A stretch of DNA of 64,000 nucleotides, taken from Streptomyces albus subsp. albus (GTDB lineage: Bacteria; Actinomycetota; Actinomycetes; Streptomycetales; Streptomycetaceae). Location of the stretch: contig NZ_JODR01000010.1 of assembly GCF_000725885.1 (NCBI RefSeq), positions 62,001 to 126,000 of the forward strand. Direction: 5' to 3'. Position numbers and translations under genes: made by a program. The number at the start of each line of letters is the position of its first letter. Within the stretch, counting starts at the first letter, position 1. Shown piece after piece: positions 8,513-16,577 of the stretch. The notes beneath the pieces were generated by a model that saw only the letters and a list, made by a program, of their open reading frames with translations, was not told the DNA's origin and did no database searches.

Positions 8513-9813
8513 CGGCGCTCGCCGGTGCAACGGGGCACCGCTGCCGGCCATCCGGCGTCCCCCCGCACCCGGACCTGCGCCGTTTCCGCATCGCCCTGAC
8601 CGTCTTCTTCGCCCTCGACGGATTCGTCTTCGCCGGCTGGGTCGTCCGCATCCCGGCTGTCAAAGCCCAGACAGGCGCCTCGCCCAGCGCGCTCGGCCTC
8701 GCCCTCCTCGGCGTCTCCGCGGGCGCCGTCGCCACCATGATGCTCACCGGACGGCTCTGCTCCCGATGGGGCAGCCAACCCGTCGTACTCGGCTGCGGTT
8801 TCCTGCTGCCGCTGAGCGTGGCACTCCCGCCCCTCACCCATTCGGCCCTCGCCCTCGGCCTGGTGCTGCTCGTCTTCGGCGCCGCGTACGGAGGGATGAG
8901 CGTCGCCCTCAACAGCGCCGCCGTCGATCTGATCGCCCGGCTGCGGCGCCCCGTGATGCCCGGCTTCCACGCCGCCTTCAGCCTCGGCGGCATGCTCGGC
9001 GCCGCACTGGGCGGCCTCGTCGCCGACCGGCTGACCGCGACCCGGCACCTCGTACTGCTGGCCGCCTTCGGGGTGCTGGTCGCCGCCGTCTTCACCCGGC
9101 CGCTGCTGCGCTTCCCCTCCCGCACCGACCGACCCGCACCACAGGAGCGGGAAGAGAACACGACAGCACCGGAACACGAGGCGACAGCCGGCGAACCGTC
9201 CCCCGACCCCGCGTCCGACGGCAACCCGGCGGCTCGGACCCGGCGGATGTCCCGGCAGGTCCGGTGGCCGGTCCTCGTCCTGGGGCTCATCGCCCTGTGC
9301 ACCGCGTACGCCGAAGGCGCCCTCGCCGACTGGAGCGCCCTGCACCTGACGGACGATCTGGGCGCCGTCCCCGGCCTGGCCGCCGCCGGATACTCCGTGT
9401 TCGCCGGCGCCATGACCGCCGGGCGGCTCAGCGGCACCGTACTGGTCGAACGACTGGGCCCCGCCCGTGTCCTGACCGCGGGCGGCGCGCTGGGCTGCGG
9501 CGGCATGCTGCTGGGAGCACTGGCCCCCACCGTGTGGCTCGCCCTGGCCGGTTTCGTCCTGACCGGTCTCGGACTCGCCAACGTCTTCCCCATCGCCATC
9601 GGCCGCGCCGGCGACCTCGGAGGCCCCGGCGGCGTCGCCGCCGCCTCCACCCTGGGCTACGGCGGCGTTCTGCTCGGGCCCGTCGCCATCGGCTTCCTTG
9701 CGGACTGGTTCTCGCTGCGGACCGCCCTGCTGACGGTCGCGGCACTGGCCGCCGTCGCCGCGCTCACCGCGTGGGCGACCCGGCACCGAGCGCTGCCGCC
9801 CACCGCACGCTGA
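8488..9813 (+). CDS. MFS transporter
   Basis: 441 residues from GTG 8488. Multiple hydrophobic spans are visible, arranged as two halves separated by a charged central loop (about residues 210-255, rich in Glu/Thr/Pro). The loop after the second helix is GRLCSRWGSQP, a variant of MFS motif A, and AYGGMSVALNSAAVDLIARL lies in the fourth-fifth helix region. The layout resembles the FucP/YbjJ-like branch. It is divergent from a ROK regulator, which suggests a sugar or sugar-derived substrate under that regulator's control. Confidence 0.85.
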   Translation: MPTLNKIRSALAGATGHRCRPSGVPPHPDLRRFRIALTVFFALDGFVFAGWVVRIPAVKAQTGASPSALGLALLGVSAGAVATMMLTGRLCSRWGSQPVVLGCGFLLPLSVALPPLTHSALALGLVLLVFGAAYGGMSVALNSAAVDLIARLRRPVMPGFHAAFSLGGMLGAALGGLVADRLTATRHLVLLAAFGVLVAAVFTRPLLRFPSRTDRPAPQEREENTTAPEHEATAGEPSPDPASDGNPAARTRRMSRQVRWPVLVLGLIALCTAYAEGALADWSALHLTDDLGAVPGLAAAGYSVFAGAMTAGRLSGTVLVERLGPARVLTAGGALGCGGMLLGALAPTVWLALAGFVLTGLGLANVFPIAIGRAGDLGGPGGVAAASTLGYGGVLLGPVAIGFLADWFSLRTALLTVAALAAVAALTAWATRHRALPPTAR

Positions 9814-9940
9814 CCGGCTCCTCCGGGCCCTTCGGCCCTGCTGGCCCTGCTCCGTCTAGCCCTTCCGGCCCCTCTGCTTCTGGCCCATTCAGCCCGACCG
9901 GTCCGTTCGCCCATCCGGTCCGACCGGCTGTCGCGCGTCG

Positions 9941-10134
9941 GGGCTCGCCGGGGGACGCAGCGGGGCCGGGTCGTCCGGGGAGGGGCGCCGGGAGAACGTA
10001 GCGGGATCGGGGCACCGGGGACACGCCGGGCGACGCAGCGGGGCCGGATCGTCCGTGGACACGCCGGGCGACGCAGCGGGGCCGGATCGTCCGTGGACAC
10101 GCTGGGCCGCGCAGCCGGGTCAGGGCATCCGGGG
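9941..10134 (+). repeat. Five-unit tandem repeat, 38-40 bp units
   Basis: Units lie at 9941-9980, 9981-10020, 10021-10058, 10059-10096 and 10097-10134. The third and fourth are identical 38-mers containing GACGCAGCGGGGCCGGATCG; the outer ones are diverged. The 460-base gap between the MFS gene and the alpha/beta hydrolase gene is otherwise C/G-rich with short GGCCCTT-like hairpins near 9830-9880 and no credible gene. Confidence 0.8.
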
Positions 10135-10275
10135 ACGCGCGGGCGGACACCGCGCCCCTGATCCCCCGGATGCACCCAGCCGGGGAACGCCCCCGGCCCC
10201 CGGTGGCCACAACCTTGCGGTTGCCGTCGTTCCGGCCGGTGTCCCACGCGCCGCGCAGACGACAGGGTGGTTCCC

Positions 10276-11193
10276 ATGAACGACACCTGGACACTGGACC
10301 GCAGCTACGAGAGCGCTGAGGGAACCGTCCGCTGGGCCGCCCTCGGCGACCCCGCCGCCCCGCCCGTCGTACTCCTCCACGGCACCCCCTGGTCCTCCTA
10401 CACCTGGCGCGGAATCGCCCGCGCACTGGCCGCCGACCACCGGGTGTATGTATGGGACATGCCCGGTTACGGCACCTCCGCCCGCCACGAGGGCCAGGAC
10501 GTCTCGCTGCGCGCCCAGGGGCGGCTCTTCGCGGAGCTGCTGGAGCACTGGCAGCCGGCACAGCCCGCCGTGGTGGCCCACGACTTCGGCGGCGCCGTGG
10601 CCCTGCGCGCCCACCTGCTGCACGGGGCGCGCTACTCACGGCTCGCGCTCGTGGACGCGGTCGCCTCGGCCCCCTGGGGCTCGGACACCTACCGGCTGCT
10701 GGGCGGGCACGCCGAGGTCTTCACAAGGCTGCCCTCACTCCTGCACGGCGCGCTGGTACGGGAGTACATCTCCTCCGTCGGCGGCCCCGGACTGCGGGCC
10801 GACGTCCTGGAACGGCTGGCCGAACCCTGGCTGGACGAGGCGGGCCAGGCCGCGTTCTACTGGCAGATCGCCCAGAACGACCAGCGCTGGACCGACGAGA
10901 TCGAGGACCGCTACAGCAGCCTCGACCTGCCCGTCCTCGTCTGCTGGGGCACCGAGGACGCCTGGCTCCCCGTCGGCCACGCCCGGCGGCTCGCCGCCAC
11001 CATCCCCGGCGCCCGGCTGCAACTGCTGGCCGGCGCCGGACACCTCGTCCAGGAGGACGCGCCCGCCGAACTCACCGCCACACTCCGCCGGTTCCTCCGC
11101 GGGGAACCGCCGGCGGCCGTCACCGGACCGGCACAGGCGCAGGCACATGCGCAGGCGCAGGCACAGACACCGGTGCCGGCACCGGCAAGCTGA
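10276..11193 (+). CDS. Alpha/beta hydrolase, haloalkane dehalogenase/epoxide hydrolase-like
   Basis: 305 residues from ATG 10276, with GACAGGG 9 bases upstream. The oxyanion motif is HGTPWSSYTW. The nucleophile elbow VVAHDFGGAVA has aspartate where serine hydrolases have serine, as in haloalkane dehalogenases and epoxide hydrolases. The acid is in CWGTEDAWLP and the histidine in GAGHLVQEDAP. A cap domain lies between. The last 25 residues are an Ala/Gln repeat (AQAQAHAQAQAQTPVP) encoded by a GCRCAG-type repeat, unlike the rest of the protein and probably disordered. The substrate is unknown. Confidence 0.85.
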   Translation: MNDTWTLDRSYESAEGTVRWAALGDPAAPPVVLLHGTPWSSYTWRGIARALAADHRVYVWDMPGYGTSARHEGQDVSLRAQGRLFAELLEHWQPAQPAVVAHDFGGAVALRAHLLHGARYSRLALVDAVASAPWGSDTYRLLGGHAEVFTRLPSLLHGALVREYISSVGGPGLRADVLERLAEPWLDEAGQAAFYWQIAQNDQRWTDEIEDRYSSLDLPVLVCWGTEDAWLPVGHARRLAATIPGARLQLLAGAGHLVQEDAPAELTATLRRFLRGEPPAAVTGPAQAQAHAQAQAQTPVPAPAS

Positions 11194-11205
11194 ACGTCTC
11201 CCGGC

Positions 11206-11985
11206 TCAGCGACGCAGACCCGCCTGGTCGGCGAGGCGTGCAGCCGCATGGTCGAAGAACAGGTCCCGGGCCCCGACGACCTTGACGAACTGCCCGAAGG
11301 ATTCGAAACTCACCAGCCCGAACAGCTGGGACCACACCGCGACGGCTTCCACCACCACCGCCGGCGGCAGCCGCAACCCCAGCTCCCCCGCCAGTCCCCG
11401 CGCTTCCTCCAGCAACTCGTCCGGAGCCGCCACGTCCCGGTCCGGCTCCCGCAGAGCGCCCGCCTCGTAGGCGTCCCGCAACACCGTCAGCAGTACGCGG
11501 GCCGCCCGCGACGCGGGCTCGACGGTGGAGGACGGCGCGGCATACCCCGGCACCGGCGAACCGTAGATCAGCGCGTACTCGTGCGGATGCGCCAGCGCCC
11601 AGCCCCGCACCGCGCGGCAGACCGCCAGCCAGCGCGCCAGATGGGAGTCGCCCACCGCTTCCGCCTCGGCGAGCGCCGCCTCGGCCGCAGCACCGAGAGC
11701 GTCGTAGGCGTCAATGATCAGGGCGGTCAGGAGGTCGTCGCGACTGGGGAAATAGCGGTAGAGCGCGGAGGAGACCATCCCGAGCTCGCGCGCGACGGCG
11801 CGGAGCGAGAGGCGGGCGGCGCCCACCTCCGCAAGCTGGCGGCGCGCCTCGTCCTTGATGGCGCCGGTGATCTCCCCACGTGCCCGCTGGCGGACTCCCT
11901 GGATGGGGGCGCTGCGGGCTTTCCGGGTGCCGGTGCTGCGGGCCCCCCCGGGGGTGGTGCTCGTGGTCTTGGCGGTGCCGGTCAT
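11206..11985 (-). CDS. TetR-family transcriptional regulator
   Basis: 259 residues from ATG 11985. The N-terminal helix-turn-helix is clear (GAARLSLRAVARELGMVSSALYRYFPSRDDLLTALI), followed by a C-terminal ligand domain of the TetR_C_13/WHG type (AHPHEYALIYGSPVPGY). A Thr/Lys/Arg-rich leader of about 35 residues precedes the HTH. The gene is divergent from a deazaflavin-dependent nitroreductase, and the 375-base gap is packed with palindromes (see the repeat entries). It probably represses itself and that neighbour. Confidence 0.9.
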   Translation of the reverse strand: MTGTAKTTSTTPGGARSTGTRKARSAPIQGVRQRARGEITGAIKDEARRQLAEVGAARLSLRAVARELGMVSSALYRYFPSRDDLLTALIIDAYDALGAAAEAALAEAEAVGDSHLARWLAVCRAVRGWALAHPHEYALIYGSPVPGYAAPSSTVEPASRAARVLLTVLRDAYEAGALREPDRDVAAPDELLEEARGLAGELGLRLPPAVVVEAVAVWSQLFGLVSFESFGQFVKVVGARDLFFDHAAARLADQAGLRR

Positions 11986-12007
11986 GGGCGCAGTGTGCCA
12001 GGAGGGA

Positions 12008-12169
12008 GAGCGGCGCTCAAGTTTGTGAGCACTGCACAGTTCCGAGAGCACTGCTCTTGTTTCGGTGCACCGCTTCTGCAAGACTGCGGGCGACCGGTAG
12101 GGATCAGCGCTCTTCGAGGAGAGCCCCGCTCTCGCTTGAGGCCGTCGCTCTTGCCTTGGAGCTCTGCTT
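12008..12169. promoter_or_regulatory. Palindrome array GAGC-N3-GCTC, left part (candidate TetR operators)
   Basis: Copies are GAGCGGCGCTC at 12008-12018, GAGCACTGCAC at 12027-12037 (one mismatch), AGAGCACTGCTCT at 12045-12057, GAGAGCCCCGCTCTC at 12119-12133 and GAGCTCTGCTT at 12159-12169 (imperfect). They lie 23 to 185 bases before the TetR start. Binding is inferred from repetition, symmetry and position. Confidence 0.6.
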
Positions 12170-12250
12170 CGGAGGGGTGGTAACCCTGCTTCCACTTGGG
12201 TCGCGGCGTTTTCCATTCATGAAGCACCGCCCTCGGAATCATGCAGCTCG

Positions 12251-12288
12251 CGAAATGGAGCACTGCTCTCGAAATGGAGCGCCGCTCT
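12251..12288. promoter_or_regulatory. Palindrome array, right part: two 19-bp direct repeats carrying GAGC-N3-GCTC
   Basis: CGAAATGGAGCACTGCTCT (12251-12269) is repeated directly as CGAAATGGAGCGCCGCTCT (12270-12288). The cores at 12258-12268 and 12277-12287 are perfect 11-bp palindromes. The two bases changed between copies change together, so symmetry is kept. The pair sits 73-110 bases before the reductase start, and two operators 19 bp apart would lie on nearly the same helix face. Confidence 0.6.
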
Positions 12289-12360
12289 CGAACCGGAGCC
12301 CCCAGTGCTCACCCGGCAGACACACCCGGCACACCCGTCCCGCATCCATCAGGAGCTTCC

Positions 12361-12825
12361 ATGGCCATCCTCACTCCCCCGGCTCACGTCAAGCGCCCCG
12401 GCTGGTTCACCCGGAGCGTGATGAACCGCGTCGTCACCTGGCTGTCGCGCCGGGGGGTGAGCCTCGCGGGGGCGGCTGTCCTCGCGGTCGAGGGACGGAA
12501 GACCGGGGAGATACGGCGCGCCCCGGTCAATCCCCTCCGCCATGAGGGCGAGGTCTATCTGGTGGCGCCGCGCGGCCATGTGCAGTGGACGCACAATCTG
12601 CGGGCGGCAGGTGGGGCCGAGCTGTGCCACGGGAGGCGGGGCCGCCGCTTCACGGCTGTGGAAGTCCCCGACGCGGAGAAGCCGGAGATTCTGCGGGAGT
12701 ATCTGCGCAAGTGGAAGTGGGAGATCGGGGCGTTCTTCCCCGGCCTGGGCCCGGACGCTCCCCGGGAAGCCCTGTTGGAGGCCGCCCCGCGCTACCCGGT
12801 CTTCCGGTTGACCTACACCGACTGA
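12361..12825 (+). CDS. Nitroreductase-family deazaflavin-dependent oxidoreductase (DUF385/Ddn type)
   Basis: 154 residues from ATG 12361 with AGGAG 7 bases upstream. It shows the split beta-barrel pattern of the F420-dependent Ddn/FDR family: an N-terminal RPGWFTRSVMNRVVTWL helix, GRKTGEIRRAPVNPLRHEGEVYLVAPRG and WTHNLRAAGGAELCHGRRGRRF. These enzymes reduce quinones or xenobiotics with reduced coenzyme F420. It is divergent from a TetR gene, a frequent arrangement for detoxifying reductases. Confidence 0.85.
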   Translation: MAILTPPAHVKRPGWFTRSVMNRVVTWLSRRGVSLAGAAVLAVEGRKTGEIRRAPVNPLRHEGEVYLVAPRGHVQWTHNLRAAGGAELCHGRRGRRFTAVEVPDAEKPEILREYLRKWKWEIGAFFPGLGPDAPREALLEAAPRYPVFRLTYTD

Positions 12826-13160
12826 CCCGCCGACCGGCTCGCCCGGAGATTTCGCTCGCCCACAAACCTCGCTCGGCCAGAGCCGCACTCTTCCGGACTG
12901 CGCCCGCCCCGAGCCCTCACTCGACCAGAACCCTGCTCCTCCCGGACTGCGCCGCTCAGGGGGGCTCACTCGGCCAGAGCCGCACTCGGCCACTACCGAA
13001 CCCACCGAGAACTCGGTCGGTGCCCCGGCGACTGGTCCGGCCACCGCCGGGCGGGCCAGCGGTCACGCCGCGGGCCCGCAACCGGTCTGCAAACCGGAGT
13101 CACTCCACCAGTCCGCAACCCGGCGGCGGGCCCGCGATCAGGCTGGAGGCCGCGTCACCG
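12826..13160. other. Gene-free gap with dispersed short repeats
   Basis: 335 bases between two convergent genes. The 19-mer CTCGGCCAGAGCCGCACTC occurs at 12872-12890 and again at 12969-12987, and CCGGACTGCGCC also occurs twice. No open frame with protein-like composition and no clear terminator hairpin was found. Confidence 0.55.
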
Positions 13161-14630
13161 TCACGCTGAACGGCGTGTGGCCGTACCACCGTCACTCTCG
13201 CCGTTGTCGCCGCTCTCGCCGCCGGTCCGGCCACCGCTCTCGCCCTCGGAGCGACGGTCGGCACGGGCGCCCTTCTGCGGCGCCGCGCCGGCTGCCGCCC
13301 CGACCGCCCCGTCACGGGAACCGTTCTCAGTGTCGGCGCCGCGCTCGGCGTTCCCCGTCTCGCGACCCTCGCACCCCTCGCGTTCCGCCTCGCGGCGGTC
13401 GAAGGCGTCGAGGGCGCGGCGGGCGACGGGATGGACGCGGACGACCTCGGCGAGCGAGGTGGCGCCGCGGGTGAAGCGGGCGAAGACGTTCCAGGCGGGA
13501 CGGAAGCCGGTGAGAGCGGCGTGGAAGAGTCCGGGGCGACGGGCGTAGATCCGCAGCAGCCGCCGTCCGACGCCCATTTCGACACCGAGCCCGGCCTTGA
13601 CGGCGAAGGCGTAGTTGAGGGCCTGGCGGCGGGCGTCCACCGCGTCGTGCGCCTCGGCGATGCGTACGGCCCACTCGCCCGCGAGCCGTCCCGAGCGCAG
13701 GGCGAAGGAGATGCCCTCGCGGGTCCAGGGCTCCAGCAGGCCGGCCGCGTCGCCGCACACCAGGACCCGGCCGCGGGAGAGCGGGGAGTCGTCGGCGCGG
13801 CAGCGGGTCAGATGGCCCGAGGAGATGCGGGGTTCGAAGCCGGCCAGTCCGAGGCGGCCGATGAAGTCGTCCAGGTAGCGTTTGGTGGCCGCGCCGTCGC
13901 CGCGGGCGGCGATGACGCCGACGGTGAGGGTGTCGCCCTTGGGGAAGACCCATCCGTAACTGCCCGGCAGCGGGCCCCAGTCGACGAGGACGCGGCCGGC
14001 CCAGTCCTCGGCGACGCTGTCGGGGACGGGGATCTCGGCCTCCAGCCCGAGGTCCACCTGTTCCGCCTTGACTCCGACGTGCGCCCCTATCCGGCTGGCG
14101 CTGCCGTCGGCGCCGACGACGGCGCGGGCGAGGACCGGCTCGTCCTCGCCGGACAGTACGACGGCGACGGTGCGGCGGTCGGGGACGGCGGGGCCGTGCT
14201 GTTCGACGCGGGAGACGGTGACGCCGGTGCGCACCTCGGCGCCGGCCTTGACGGCGGACTCGACCAGCGCGTTGTCGAACTCGGGCCGGTTGACGAGCCC
14301 GAACAGCATGGTGCGGGAGCGCCGGGTGCGGGAGAGCTTGCCGTTGAGGGTGAAGGTGACGGCGTGCACGCGGTCGCGGAGCGGCAGGTCGAAGCCGGGG
14401 GGCAGCGCGTCACGGGAGGGGCCGATGATGCCGCCGCCGCAGGTCTTGTAGCGGGGCAGTTCGGCCTTCTCCAGGAGCAGCACCTTGCGGCCGGCGACGG
14501 CGGCGGCGTACGCGGCCGAGGCGCCGGCGGGGCCGGCACCGACCACGACGACGTCCCAGACAGGGCGGTCCTGTGCCCGGTCCACCGTGGGCTCGGCGTC
14601 CTCGTTCCCGGCTGCGTTCTCGCTGCTCAC
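13161..14630 (-). CDS. Geranylgeranyl reductase-family FAD-dependent oxidoreductase
   Basis: 489 residues from GTG 14630 (an upstream GTG at 14675 would add 15 residues). The FAD dinucleotide motif is DVVVVGAGPAGASAAYAAA near the N-terminus, followed by the family signature PRYKTCGGGIIGPS, VVGADGSASRIGAHVG, and GRVLVCGDAAGLLEPWTREGISFALRSG. Members saturate isoprenoid chains of menaquinone or polyprenyl lipids. The C-terminal 80 residues are hydrophilic and repetitive (Gly/Glu/Arg/Asp) with no recognisable fold. The flanking M20 gene is divergent, separated by 127 bases. Confidence 0.85.
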   Translation of the reverse strand: MSSENAAGNEDAEPTVDRAQDRPVWDVVVVGAGPAGASAAYAAAVAGRKVLLLEKAELPRYKTCGGGIIGPSRDALPPGFDLPLRDRVHAVTFTLNGKLSRTRRSRTMLFGLVNRPEFDNALVESAVKAGAEVRTGVTVSRVEQHGPAVPDRRTVAVVLSGEDEPVLARAVVGADGSASRIGAHVGVKAEQVDLGLEAEIPVPDSVAEDWAGRVLVDWGPLPGSYGWVFPKGDTLTVGVIAARGDGAATKRYLDDFIGRLGLAGFEPRISSGHLTRCRADDSPLSRGRVLVCGDAAGLLEPWTREGISFALRSGRLAGEWAVRIAEAHDAVDARRQALNYAFAVKAGLGVEMGVGRRLLRIYARRPGLFHAALTGFRPAWNVFARFTRGATSLAEVVRVHPVARRALDAFDRREAEREGCEGRETGNAERGADTENGSRDGAVGAAAGAAPQKGARADRRSEGESGGRTGGESGDNGESDGGTATRRSA

Positions 14631-14757
14631 GATGTGCTGTGCTCCCGCTTGACCTCGGATGACGGAATGGCCCACCGCATCCTACGGGGCGGCAGTGGTG
14701 CGATACACATGTGTCCGTACACGTGTGCCAACGTCGCGCCCACAAGGAGCGTTCCCC

Positions 14758-16281
14758 ATGCAGCAGCCTCCGTCCGACCCGACGGCCGTGCCCGCAGCCA
14801 CCGGCTCCTCGCCCACCGGTTCCGCGCCCGCCGGTTCCGGCACCGGCCCGTCCCACGAGTCCCCCGGCGGGTCCGCCGCCGGCCGGGAGGCCTCCGGCTC
14901 CTTCGGCGGGTCCGCCGCCGCGGCGGGCGTCGCGAACACCGTCGCCGCGCTGATGCCGCGGGCGAAGTCCGAGCTCGCCGAGCTGGTGGCGTTCCGGTCG
15001 GTGGCGGACCCGGAACAGTTCCCCCGCAGCGAGTGCGAGGGCGCCGCCGAGTGGATCGCCCGAGCGCTGCGCGCCGAGGGCTTCCAGGACGTGGCGACGC
15101 TGGACACGCCGGACGGCACCCAGTCGGTCTACGGTTTCCTGCCGGGGCCCGAGGGGGCGCCGACGGTGCTGCTGTACGCGCACTACGACGTGCAGCCGCC
15201 GCTGGACGAGGCCGCCTGGCGCACCCCGCCGTTCGAACTGACCGACGGGGCCGACGGCCGCTGGTACGGGCGGGGCGCGGCCGACTGCAAGGGCGGCTTC
15301 ATCATGCACCTGCTGGCGCTGCGGGCCGTCAGGGAGAACGGCGGGCTCCCGGTGTCCGTCAAGATGATCGTGGAGGGTTCCGAGGAGCAGGGCACCGGCG
15401 GGCTGGAGGAGTACGCGCGGTCCCGTCCGGAACTGCTGGCGGCGGACGCCATCGTCATCGGGGACGCGGGCAACTTCCGCTGCGGGCTGCCGACCGTCAC
15501 CGCCACGCTGCGGGGCATGGCGCTGCTTCGCGTCCAGGTCGACACCCTGGAGGGGAACCTGCACTCGGGGCTGTTCGGGGGTGCGGCGCCCGACGCGCTG
15601 GCGGCTCTGCTGCGCACGCTGGACTCCCTGCGGGACGCGGACGGCAACACCGTCATCGACGGGCTGGAGGCCGGCGCTCCCTGGGAGGGCATGCCCTACC
15701 CGGAGGAGGACTTCCGGCAGGACGCGAAGGTGCTGGACGGGGTCGGTCTGCTGGGCAGCGGCGCGGTCGCCGACCGGCTGTGGGCGCGCCCGGCGGTGAC
15801 GGTGCTGGGCATCGACTGCCCGCCGGTGGTGGGTGCCACGCCGTCGGTGCACGCCTCGGCGCGCGCTCTGGTCTCGCTGCGGATCCCGCCGGGCACCGAT
15901 GTCGAGAAGGCCGTCGAACTGCTGGTGGCGCACGTGGAATCGCACGTGCCGTGGCAGGCCCGGGTGACCACGGAACTGGTGGGCAAGGGCCAGCCGTTCA
16001 GCGCGGACACCACCAGCCCGGCATATTCGGCGATGGCCGATGCCCTGCGCGCGGCGTACGACGGGCAGGAGATGCAGATCTCGGGTATGGGCGGTTCGAT
16101 CCCGCTGTGCAACGCGCTGGACGCGCTCTACCCCGAGGCGGAGATCCTGCTGATCGGGCTGAGCGAGCCGGAGGCGCAGATCCACGCGGTCAACGAGAGC
16201 GTGGACCCGCGCGAACTGGAGCGCATGGCGGTGGCCGAGGCCCTGTTCCTGCGCGGTTACGCCGCCCAGGCCGCCGGCTGA
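14758..16281 (+). CDS. M20-family metallopeptidase (dipeptidase-like)
   Basis: 507 residues from ATG 14758 with AAGGAG 8 bases upstream. The metal-binding motifs are present: LYAHYDVQPP (His and the Asp two residues later), GRGAADCKGGF, and the catalytic VEGSEEQGTGGLEEY. A dimerisation domain sits between about residues 240 and 430, and the final metal histidine is in SEPEAQIHAVNES. It probably hydrolyses dipeptides or acylated amino acids in the cytoplasm. The first 55 residues are a Ser/Gly/Pro/Ala-rich leader with no signal peptide. Confidence 0.88.
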   Translation: MQQPPSDPTAVPAATGSSPTGSAPAGSGTGPSHESPGGSAAGREASGSFGGSAAAAGVANTVAALMPRAKSELAELVAFRSVADPEQFPRSECEGAAEWIARALRAEGFQDVATLDTPDGTQSVYGFLPGPEGAPTVLLYAHYDVQPPLDEAAWRTPPFELTDGADGRWYGRGAADCKGGFIMHLLALRAVRENGGLPVSVKMIVEGSEEQGTGGLEEYARSRPELLAADAIVIGDAGNFRCGLPTVTATLRGMALLRVQVDTLEGNLHSGLFGGAAPDALAALLRTLDSLRDADGNTVIDGLEAGAPWEGMPYPEEDFRQDAKVLDGVGLLGSGAVADRLWARPAVTVLGIDCPPVVGATPSVHASARALVSLRIPPGTDVEKAVELLVAHVESHVPWQARVTTELVGKGQPFSADTTSPAYSAMADALRAAYDGQEMQISGMGGSIPLCNALDALYPEAEILLIGLSEPEAQIHAVNESVDPRELERMAVAEALFLRGYAAQAAG

Positions 16282-16577
16282 CCCACGGCGCGCGGGGCGG
16301 GCGGGTTGGGGCCCCTAGCCGCCCTCGGACCTCGCCCTCGGGGCCGGTCCTCGGGGCCGGTCCTCGGCGATGGCCCGTCCGGGTGTACGGCCTGGCCCCG
16401 GCCGGTCCGGGACGTGCGGCCCGGCCCCGGCCCCGCACCGAGCCTGGCCCGGCCCGGCGCCGGCTCCGGGCCGCACGGGGCCGGCGCCCCACGGTGCCGT
16501 ACGGCCCCCGGCTCGCACACACGTGGGGCGGCGCGCGGGCACGGCGCCCGCACCCCGCCCCACATCGCGCGGGCGCG

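Noticed and set aside
9941..10134. Second CRISPR array
   Set aside because: Units are contiguous with no unique spacers between them, so this is a simple tandem repeat.
16282..16577. GGCCCCGG-type repeats between the M20 and kinase-Nudix genes
   Set aside because: They are short low-complexity C/G runs with no consistent unit and could not be defined as a terminator or repeat family.
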